From contig JARYMD010000093.1 of NCBI GenBank assembly GCA_029907285.1, positions 1 through 12,388 of the forward strand: DNA of 12,388 nucleotides. Reading direction: 5' to 3'. The position numbers and the translations under genes were made by a program. The notes under the pieces were generated by a model that was not told the DNA's origin, did not search any database, and worked only from the letters and a program-made list of their open reading frames with translations. This document shows positions 7,272 to 12,388 of this stretch, piece by piece; the first letter of the stretch is position 1; each line of letters opens with the position of its first letter. Origin of the DNA: Verrucomicrobiota bacterium. GTDB taxonomy: Bacteria > Verrucomicrobiota > Verrucomicrobiia > Limisphaerales > J093.

Positions 7272-8642
7272 ATGAATACATACACACAACTTGACGCGAA
7301 CCAGGCCGGGCTCAGTCGCCGTCGTTTCCTGAAAGATTCGTCTGCGGCCATTGCAGGCGCGGCAGCGGCGGCGAACCTGCCGTTTATTGTGACGAGTCAT
7401 GCGGCGCCTGATGATCCAATCCGCATTGGGGTGATAGGGTGCGGCGGGCGCGGGACCGGGGCGGTGCTTGATGCGTTGGGTGCTGCCACGAATGTCATTT
7501 ACCCTGCTGTGGGTTACCATACCGAGGACGCGAAAGCCGGTGCCGTGGTGCAGGAAAGAAACATCAAAGTGGTTGCACTGTGCGACCTGTTTCCTGACCG
7601 GATCAATCGTTGCAGGGAACAGCTCCGGAGGTTGACACCGCCGATCGAGGTGCCAACCGAGATGTGTTTCACCGGCTTCGACGGGTACAAGAAGCTGCTG
7701 GCTGCGCCCGAAATCAATTACATAATCCACGCGACACCGCCGCATTTCCGTCCTCAGCACGTGTTGGACGCGGTAAAAGCGGGGAAACACGTTTTCATGG
7801 AGAAACCCGGCGCCGTTGATGGGCCTGGCGTTCGGCTTTTGCTGGAAGCGTACGAAATAGCGCGCCAAAAAGGGCTGGGCATTGCTGCTGGGACTCAGCG
7901 CCGCCACATGCGCGGCTATCAGGAAACCATCAAGCGGATTCACGACGGTGCGATCGGCGATATCGAGTACCTGCGCTGCTATTGGAACGGGGGCGTTATT
8001 TGGGTTATCGAACGGACGCAGGAAATGACCGACATGGAGTGGCAGCTTCGCAACTGGAACTATTTCACCTGGGTTGGCGGCGATCATATTGTCGAGCAGC
8101 ACGTGCATAATCTTGACGTGATGAACTGGGTAATGGGCACGCACCCGGTCAAAGCTTACGGCATGGGCGGCCGCCAGGCACGCCGCGCTCCGATCCACGG
8201 TCATATCTACGACCATTTTGCGGTCGAGTTTGAGTACCCGAACGGGATTCGAATGTTCAGCCAGTGCAGGCAGATGGATCACACTGAATCGCGGGTCGAA
8301 GAAGCGGTTGTGGGCACAAAAGGGATCAGCAATTGCACCAACTACATTCGCCCCAAAGACGGCCAGTTGTGGCGGTTCCGCGAACAGGAAGTGAACCCAT
8401 ACCGGCAAGAACATCGCGACCTGATCGCCAGTATCCGGGCCGGCCAGCCAATCAACGAGGCCAAGAACCTCGCTGAATCGACGCTCACAGGCATCATGGG
8501 CCGGGAATCGGCTTACACCGGCAAGACAGTTGAATGGGAACAGGCCCTCAACTCGAGTCTGAGATACGGCCCTGAAAAGTACGAGTTCGGGCCTTTGCCG
8601 TTTCCCGAGGTTCCCATGCCGGGGACGCATAAGTTCGCTTGA
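7272..8642 (+). CDS. Tat-exported Gfo/Idh/MocA-family oxidoreductase 3
   Basis: Third Gfo/Idh/MocA oxidoreductase, 456 residues from ATG 7272. The Tat motif is SRRRFLK at 15-21, followed by an Ala-rich core and cleavage region near TSHAAP. The Rossmann loop is VIGCGGRGTGA; EKP is at 177-179 (K178), then AAGTQRRH, and EQHVHNLD at 275-282 with H277 and H279. It carries a longer N-terminal domain than oxidoreductase 2 (extra residues between the Rossmann glycine loop and the VVALCDLF strand) but is otherwise collinear with it, which suggests duplication. A GTG at 7200 is in frame but would put 24 non-signal residues before the Tat motif. No Shine-Dalgarno is seen before either start. The permease begins 50 bases downstream, so cotranscription with it is likely. 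The whole complementary strand is also largely open, which I treat as a codon-bias shadow. Confidence 0.94.
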   Translation: MNTYTQLDANQAGLSRRRFLKDSSAAIAGAAAAANLPFIVTSHAAPDDPIRIGVIGCGGRGTGAVLDALGAATNVIYPAVGYHTEDAKAGAVVQERNIKVVALCDLFPDRINRCREQLRRLTPPIEVPTEMCFTGFDGYKKLLAAPEINYIIHATPPHFRPQHVLDAVKAGKHVFMEKPGAVDGPGVRLLLEAYEIARQKGLGIAAGTQRRHMRGYQETIKRIHDGAIGDIEYLRCYWNGGVIWVIERTQEMTDMEWQLRNWNYFTWVGGDHIVEQHVHNLDVMNWVMGTHPVKAYGMGGRQARRAPIHGHIYDHFAVEFEYPNGIRMFSQCRQMDHTESRVEEAVVGTKGISNCTNYIRPKDGQLWRFREQEVNPYRQEHRDLIASIRAGQPINEAKNLAESTLTGIMGRESAYTGKTVEWEQALNSSLRYGPEKYEFGPLPFPEVPMPGTHKFA

Positions 8643-8679
8643 AGGTGCAGAATCGATAGAGACCGTAGAAACAAACTCC

Positions 8680-8685
8680 GAGGAA
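8680..8685 (+). promoter_or_regulatory. Ribosome binding site of the sugar permease
   Basis: GAGGAA lies 7 bases before ATG 8693. It is one of only two clear Shine-Dalgarno sequences in the window and it fixes the permease start. Confidence 0.75.
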
Positions 8686-8692
8686 CCTGGCC

Positions 8693-9700
8693 ATGGTAAT
8701 AATCGAATCGTATCCGGTTGCGGTCGTGATGTGCATTGTCACGATGCTTTGTTGGGGGTCGTGGGCGAACACGCAAAAGCTGGCAACCAAAGAATGGCGG
8801 TTTCAGTTGTTTTACTGGGACTATGCGATTGGGGTGTTTTTGCTGTCGTTATTGCTGGCGTTCACGATGGGCAGCATGGGCAGCGAGGGGCGATCTTTCA
8901 TTGCCGACCTGCAACAGGCGCAGCCGAAATGGCTGTGGTCGGCGTTCCTCGGCGGCGTGATATTCAACCTGTCGAACATTCTGCTTGTGGCGGCGATCGA
9001 TATCGCTGGATTGGCCGTCGCATTTCCGGTCGGAGTGGGTTTGGCGCTGGTGCTTGGGGTGGTTACGACTTACCTGCGAAAACCGGAAGGCAACGTGCCG
9101 ATGCTTGCTTTGGGTGTGCTCGCGATAGTTGTCGCGATCATTCTTGACGCGTTGGCGTATCGCCGGCTTGCGTCGGGTGAGAAGAAGACGCCCGTGAAAG
9201 GCATTGTCATATCTGTGTTGGCCGGTGTGTTGATGGGTTGGTTTTACAGTTTTGTCGCGGCGTCGATGGGGAAGATCGGCCCTGACCGAGCGCTCGAGGC
9301 CGGCAAACTGAGCGCTTACACGGCGATTGTGCTGTTTTCGCTTGGGCTGCTTCTATCGAATTTCATTTGGAACAGCATCATGATGGTCAAGCCCTTGTCT
9401 GGCGAGCCGGTGCCGTTTGGCGACTATTTCACCAAGGGGAACGCGCGGTTGCATGCGATCGGCATTCTCGGCGGGATAATATGGAACATTGGGATGTCAT
9501 TCAGCATCGTGGCGAGCACGGCGGCAGGCCCGGCGCTGTCGTATGGTCTGGGCCAGGGCGCGACTTTGGTGGGCGCGTTGTGGGGCGTGTTCGTCTGGAA
9601 AGAGTTCAAAGGAGCGCCGCCGGGGACGAACGGGTTGTTGGCGGCGATGTTTTTCTTCTATCTGCTTGGGCTGAGCATCTTGGTGGCATCCAAGTTGTAG
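8693..9700 (+). CDS. GRP-type (DMT superfamily) sugar permease
   Basis: Inner-membrane sugar uptake protein of 335 residues, with about ten predicted hydrophobic helices arranged as two five-helix halves, as in the glucose/ribose porter branch of the drug/metabolite transporter superfamily. Family-like features are the N-terminal CWGSWANTQKL segment, WRFQLFYWDYAIG, the NLSNILLVAAI helix, the AFPVGVGLALVLG segment and the closing GQGATLVGALWGVFVWKEF region. It starts at ATG 8693 behind a good ribosome binding site, 50 bases after oxidoreductase 3 and 72 bases before ribokinase. The kinase neighbour suggests ribose or another pentose, or a nucleoside-derived sugar, as cargo; this is inference. 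Members of this group are often annotated only as DMT transporters or as RhaT-like, so the exact sugar is open. Confidence 0.88.
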   Translation: MVIIESYPVAVVMCIVTMLCWGSWANTQKLATKEWRFQLFYWDYAIGVFLLSLLLAFTMGSMGSEGRSFIADLQQAQPKWLWSAFLGGVIFNLSNILLVAAIDIAGLAVAFPVGVGLALVLGVVTTYLRKPEGNVPMLALGVLAIVVAIILDALAYRRLASGEKKTPVKGIVISVLAGVLMGWFYSFVAASMGKIGPDRALEAGKLSAYTAIVLFSLGLLLSNFIWNSIMMVKPLSGEPVPFGDYFTKGNARLHAIGILGGIIWNIGMSFSIVASTAAGPALSYGLGQGATLVGALWGVFVWKEFKGAPPGTNGLLAAMFFFYLLGLSILVASKL

Positions 9701-9772
9701 TGTCGAGTTGGGCAGCGCAGCAGCCTGCGGCCAAGCTCTGTTGGAACAGTTCACCATCAACCATCGATTCAC

Positions 9773-10696
9773 ATGGCAAATCCAAAGATTGTTGTCGTCG
9801 GGAGTTCGAACACGGACATGATCATCATGCTCGAGCGGATTCCGCGTCCGGGCGAAACGCTTCTTGGCGGTGAGTTTGCAATGGCAGCCGGGGGGAAAGG
9901 GGCAAACCAAGCGGTCGCCGCAGCGCGAGCCGGAGGCGACGTGGTGTTCGTGGCGCGTGTTGGCGATGACATGTTCGGCGAACAAGCTGTGTCGGGGTTT
10001 GTTCGCGACAAGATTTGCGTCGATTACGTTGTGCGGGACAAGCGGGCACCTTCGGGCGTGGCATTGATATTTGTCGCCAAGGACGGCCAGAACAGCATTG
10101 CCGTGGCTGGCGGTGCGAATGCGCGGTTGTCTCCGGCCGATGTGCGACGTGCTGCGCGGGCAATCTCGAACGCGAAAGCGGTGGTATTGCAGTTGGAAAC
10201 GCCATTGCCGACAGTACAGGCTGCGGTGAACATCGCAGCCAGATCGGGCGTCCCGGCGATACTTAACCCAGCGCCTGCGCGGCCATTGCCGGACAGACTA
10301 TTGGCGCGCGTTTCCATTCTCACTCCGAACGAGACCGAAGCTGAGCTGTTGACAGGGGTGACTGTCACTGATGAGTCCGCAGCCGAGCGCGCCGGGGAAA
10401 AGCTTTTGGCGCGGGGGGTTGGGACATTTATCTTGACGATGGGCCCCAAGGGCGCGTTTGTGATGAACAGGGAGCTGAAAGCCATGGTGCCCGGGTTCAA
10501 GGTAAAGGCAGTGGATACCACTGCTGCGGGTGATGTTTTCAACGGTGCTCTGGCGGTGGCGTTGGGGGAGGGAAAGCCATTATTGGAATCGGTGCGGTTT
10601 GCAAATGCAGCGGCGGCGATTTCAGTGACCCGGTTAGGGGCACAGCCGTCCGCCCCGAAAAGGAAAGAGATAGAGAGGGTGTTAAAGCCGCGGTAA
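9773..10696 (+). CDS. rbsK: Ribokinase (PfkB family)
   Basis: Cytoplasmic ATP-dependent kinase that phosphorylates D-ribose, or a related sugar, at the 5-hydroxyl. At 307 residues it has ribokinase length. Substrate-binding motifs are GSSNTD at 10-15 and AGGKGANQ (39-46; first PfkB signature), and the second signature DTTAAGD (248-254) ends in the catalytic base D254. NPAPARPLP and TPNETEAELLTG are also typical of ribokinase rather than fructokinase. ATG 9773 gives the normal N-terminus; no clear Shine-Dalgarno precedes it. It follows the permease at 72 bases in the same direction, which fits import followed by phosphorylation. The reading frame stops 7 bases before a complex repeat. Other PfkB sugar kinases with similar motifs cannot be fully excluded. 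Confidence 0.93.
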   Translation: MANPKIVVVGSSNTDMIIMLERIPRPGETLLGGEFAMAAGGKGANQAVAAARAGGDVVFVARVGDDMFGEQAVSGFVRDKICVDYVVRDKRAPSGVALIFVAKDGQNSIAVAGGANARLSPADVRRAARAISNAKAVVLQLETPLPTVQAAVNIAARSGVPAILNPAPARPLPDRLLARVSILTPNETEAELLTGVTVTDESAAERAGEKLLARGVGTFILTMGPKGAFVMNRELKAMVPGFKVKAVDTTAAGDVFNGALAVALGEGKPLLESVRFANAAAAISVTRLGAQPSAPKRKEIERVLKPR

Positions 10697-10703
10697 GTTT
10701 TGG

Positions 10704-10761
10704 GCTGTCAGACAGGTCAGACAAGTCAGACAAGTCAGACAATTCAGACCTGTCTGACAGC
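10704..10761. repeat. 9-bp tandem repeat inside a 15-bp inverted repeat
   Basis: GCTGTCAGACAGGTC (10704-10718) and GACCTGTCTGACAGC (10747-10761) are perfect reverse complements. Between and partly within the arms runs a 9-base tandem repeat: GTCAGACAG (10707-10715), three GTCAGACAA units (10716-10742) and a degraded unit TTCAGACCT (10743-10751). TTTCCCCC follows on the plus strand, so the structure may act as a poor terminator for rbsK. Simple repeats of this sort suggest slippage and possible length variation between strains. Confidence 0.85.
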
Positions 10762-10769
10762 TTTCCCCC

Positions 10770-10805
10770 AAAAATGCGCAGGGCGCAGGCAACGCCTGCG
10801 CCCTG
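10770..10805 (-). terminator. Terminator of the PEP-CTERM gene
   Basis: CAGGGCGCAGGC (10779-10790) and GCCTGCGCCCTG (10794-10805) form a perfect 12-bp stem with a 3-base loop. Read on the minus strand the stem is followed within five bases by five T residues (plus-strand A-run 10770-10774). It begins 28 bases beyond the stop codon of the PEP-CTERM gene. On the plus strand there is no T-run, although the stem could still help stop rbsK transcripts. Confidence 0.72.
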
Positions 10806-10833
10806 GCACGGATAGGAGTGTGCGCAAAGCAAG

Positions 10834-11646
10834 TTATTTACGGAGGAACCTGCGGGCCAAGCCGAATACACCCAAACCGAGTCCGGCAATTAGACCGTAA
10901 GTTTGTGGTTCTGGGGTGGTGATGATGAACGCCATGTCATAGTACATTGGCTGGTTTCCTTGATCCTCATAAACCCGGAACCATTCCGGAGGAGGCATCC
11001 CAGGTTCCAGATTACCGCCGAACACAGCTACATCTTCGTAAAGCGGTTTAAAAGCCGTTTTCCAGCCGAACAAAGCGTCTGTGTCTGGATGAACATCTGC
11101 CTGCACCGCAAGCCAGTAGATATTGCCCTGTTGCTGGATAACCGGATTCGGATCAGATATGAAGAAGTTGTATTGAAAAATCATGGAATCGCCCTCCGGG
11201 ATCAACTCGTGTAAGTCAGGGTCAAGAAAGCCTTCTTGGACTCCGACTGTCCATTCCCGTGAAGTGTATTCCTCAGGAAGGAACACATAAGTCTTGAGGA
11301 GGTCGCCTGGCCTGCTGTAATCACTCGGTGGTCTGGAATCCGTGTAAATGCTCAGATAGAACACCGCTTGCGGATCGGTTCTATCATTAAGCCAAGAACC
11401 CCAAATATGGATATCAGTGATTGGGCCCGTCTCGGAGCATCGCCAGTCGTCTGCGATAATATAGCTAATGGGATCATCCTGTGGGATCGCTACGTAGCTT
11501 GCGAGAACGTCACGGCCGGACTGCGTTTCGTCGGGCAACATTGGCCTCTCCATCTTGTACGGATCGCCCGGATTCCAATCCGCCCACGCCGCCGCGGCAA
11601 GACCCGCGCCGATCGCCGATGCGCACAACAGATTCCAAATTCTCAT
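10834..11646 (-). CDS. Secreted PEP-CTERM sorting-domain protein
   Basis: Predicted exported protein of 270 residues. A Sec signal (MRIWNLL, then an Ala/Gly-rich core ending near AAWA-DW) leads the protein. A C-terminal sorting tag follows: PEP at 245-247, a Gly/Leu-rich membrane stretch and a basic end RRFLRK, the layout of PEP-CTERM substrates of exosortase. The body has ADDWRC at 65-70 and ITDIHIWGSWL around 76-86, resembling a beta-rich domain common in PEP-CTERM proteins of Planctomycetes and Verrucomicrobia; its function is not known to me. ATG 11646 is chosen over an in-frame ATG at 11685 because GAGG lies 4 bases before it and the signal peptide starts there. A promoter sits upstream and a terminator downstream, so it looks monocistronic. 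PEP-CTERM proteins are generally thought to be surface or extracellular-matrix proteins. Confidence 0.88.
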   Translation of the reverse strand: MRIWNLLCASAIGAGLAAAAWADWNPGDPYKMERPMLPDETQSGRDVLASYVAIPQDDPISYIIADDWRCSETGPITDIHIWGSWLNDRTDPQAVFYLSIYTDSRPPSDYSRPGDLLKTYVFLPEEYTSREWTVGVQEGFLDPDLHELIPEGDSMIFQYNFFISDPNPVIQQQGNIYWLAVQADVHPDTDALFGWKTAFKPLYEDVAVFGGNLEPGMPPPEWFRVYEDQGNQPMYYDMAFIITTPEPQTYGLIAGLGLGVFGLARRFLRK

Positions 11647-11650
11647 AGTA

Positions 11651-11654
11651 CCTC
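11651..11654 (-). promoter_or_regulatory. Ribosome binding site of the PEP-CTERM gene
   Basis: GAGG on the minus strand lies 4 bases before ATG 11646 and decides between this start and the upstream in-frame ATG at 11685, which has no such site and would leave a leader of only about 10 bases from the predicted promoter. Confidence 0.6.
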
Positions 11655-11701
11655 GAAACTTAAAATCCCCATTGACCCTTTTCATGATCGACTAAGCCTC
11701 T

Positions 11702-11729
11702 CGTATCACACTAGAGACAGCCGTGTCAA
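11702..11729 (-). promoter_or_regulatory. Promoter of the PEP-CTERM gene
   Basis: On the minus strand, TTGACA (11729-11724) is a perfect -35 box. After a 16-base spacer comes GATACG (11707-11702), a partial -10 preceded by TGT, which gives an extended -10 TGn motif. The start of transcription would be near 11695, about 50 bases before ATG 11646. Confidence 0.55.
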
Positions 11730-11748
11730 GAGTTTATTTCAAGAGTTT
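11726..11748. promoter_or_regulatory. 10-bp direct repeat overlapping the -35 box
   Basis: TCAAGAGTTT occurs at 11726-11735 and again at 11739-11748, a spacing of 13 bases from start to start. The first copy overlaps the -35 element of the PEP-CTERM promoter and the second lies just upstream of it. This arrangement would suit an activator or other regulator binding side by side with RNA polymerase, but no regulator is identified. Confidence 0.45.
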
Positions 11749-11790
11749 TCAGCGCCGATACGCATGCCAGACTTGACGATTGAGAGGCGG

Positions 11791-11830
11791 TGACCAATGG
11801 CCGGTGAGGTTTCCTGGTCAGGAATCACGG
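11791..11830. repeat. Dispersed repeat copy and small hairpins after the dehydratase stop
   Basis: On the minus strand this segment holds GGAAACCTCACCGG (plus-strand 11801-11814), one base different from the arms at 228-241 and 273-286, and the match to the latter continues with CCA. It is flanked by TGACCA (11791-11796) and TGGTCA (11815-11820), a 6-bp inverted repeat. An alternative fold pairs TTCC (11811-11814) with GGAA (11821-11824) and GTGA (11804-11807) with TCAC (11825-11828), touching the dehydratase stop codon. There is no T-run. It may mark the 3' end of the dehydratase transcript. Confidence 0.45.
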
Positions 11831-12388
11831 CAACAATCGCTGGATGATGGCGTCGGGATCGTACACGCATCCGCCCCATGTGCCGCCGCTCACTTGCTGC
11901 AGAGCCGCCCAGAGGCGGGTGTCAGTTGGGAACGATGGATCGGGCTTGAGGTCGGGGTGCGGTTGCCGGCTTGCGAGTATTGCTGCGCCCTGGTCGGGCG
12001 TGCCTGCGTGGCCTAGGTCGCCTATCATGTCGATGGTTCCCTCGAGGTTTCGGCAGTCCAGCACTATTTGGATTATGTCGCCGTCGCGCACGCGGCCAAT
12101 GGGGCCGCCGGCGAGTGCTTCGGGGCCCATGTGCCCTATGCAAGCGCCGGTTGACACGCCGGAGAACCGGGCGTCGGTCAGGAGCGCTATTCGGCTGCCG
12201 AACGGCAGGTGTTTGAGGGCTGAGGTCAACTGATACGTTTCTTCCATGCCGGTGCCGAGTGGGCCGCATCCGATCAGGACCAGTGTGTCGCCTGCAGATA
12301 CATGGCCGGATTTGACTGCTTCGACGGCGGTTTTCTCTCTTGTGAAAACTCGCGCGGACCCTGTGTGCCGATAAACGCCGTCGGACCC
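11825..12388 (-). CDS. yjhG: YjhG/YagF-type dehydratase (IlvD/Edd family), C-terminal part
   Basis: Partial gene: 187 codons are visible, open to the window edge, ending at TGA 11827-11825. The IlvD/Edd family dehydrates sugar acids or dihydroxy acids with an iron-sulfur cluster. The visible part is the C-terminal swivel domain: YRHTGSARVF, then GDTLVLIGCGPLGTGMEETYQ, TDARFSGVSTGACIGH and GPEALAGGPIGRVRDGD, and an end with RLWAALQQVSGGTWGGCVYD. GMEETYQLTSALKHL and the VSGGTW ending recall the YjhG/YagF branch (D-xylonate dehydratase and relatives) rather than IlvD itself, which usually reads GPKGGPGM there. The cluster-binding cysteines lie in the N-terminal part outside the window, so activity cannot be judged. 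An internal ATG at 12247 is not the start, since family homology continues upstream of it. Family assignment is firm; the xylonate branch is from memory of the motifs. Confidence 0.87.
   Translation of the reverse strand, partial: GSDGVYRHTGSARVFTREKTAVEAVKSGHVSAGDTLVLIGCGPLGTGMEETYQLTSALKHLPFGSRIALLTDARFSGVSTGACIGHMGPEALAGGPIGRVRDGDIIQIVLDCRNLEGTIDMIGDLGHAGTPDQGAAILASRQPHPDLKPDPSFPTDTRLWAALQQVSGGTWGGCVYDPDAIIQRLLP

Noticed and set aside
7134..8630. A 498-codon open frame on the minus strand opposite oxidoreductase 3
   Set aside because: It lies entirely antisense to a gene with clear Tat, Rossmann, EKP and EQHVHNLD motifs, shows no recognisable domain itself, and is explained by GC-rich codon bias that leaves the complementary frame without stops.
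4082..8642. GH109-type glycosidases (Tat-exported Gfo/Idh/MocA fold with bound NAD)
   Set aside because: I could not recognise the characteristic GH109 sequence segments after the EKP motif in any of the three proteins; the motifs present fit general oxidoreductase subfamilies, so no glycosidase call is made.
10707..10751. CRISPR array
   Set aside because: The units are only 9 bases long with no spacers between them and no cas genes nearby; it is a simple tandem repeat.

Overview
The window (about 57-58% GC by eye) most resembles a chromosomal segment from a Verrucomicrobia/Planctomycetes-type (PVC) bacterium, Verrucomicrobia being my best guess. The basis is the combination of several Tat-signal Gfo/Idh/MocA oxidoreductases, a secreted PEP-CTERM protein with an ADDW/IWGS-type domain, a GRP-type sugar permease and mostly Shine-Dalgarno-poor genes. 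This assignment is inferred from gene content, not from a marker-gene tree.

Layout. Bases 1-352 hold a possible tail of an upstream reading frame (1-90) and then two large inverted repeats. Next comes dnaE (353-3985, +), the replicative DNA polymerase III alpha subunit, complete, with an intact PHP metal site. Three plus-strand Gfo/Idh/MocA-family oxidoreductases follow (4082-5470, 5695-7029, 7272-8642), each starting with a twin-arginine signal. The second and third are clear paralogues; the first belongs to a different subfamily. A strong intrinsic terminator and a second long hairpin separate oxidoreductases 2 and 3. Downstream are a ten-helix GRP/DMT sugar permease (8693-9700) with a good ribosome binding site and a ribokinase (9773-10696). 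After rbsK lie a 9-bp tandem repeat inside a 15-bp inverted repeat and a minus-strand terminator. Two minus-strand genes end the window: a PEP-CTERM protein (10834-11646) and the C-terminal third of a YjhG/YagF-type IlvD/Edd dehydratase (11825-12388, running off the edge).

How the parts may work together (inference): oxidoreductase 3, the permease and rbsK lie close together in one direction and look like a saccharide-use unit. Exported oxidoreductases with bound nucleotide would modify a sugar or glycoside in the periplasm, the permease would import a product and ribokinase would phosphorylate it. The dehydratase at the edge acts on sugar acids in its family, so the neighbourhood may deal with sugar oxidation products, but it is on the other strand and may be unrelated. 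dnaE is a housekeeping gene that happens to be adjacent.

No tRNA, rRNA, CRISPR, transposase, phage or defence gene is visible. The less ordinary features are non-coding: a dispersed GGAAAYCTCAYCGG element found just past gene ends, the hairpin pair at 7062-7150, and the repeat structures at 105-289 and 10704-10761.
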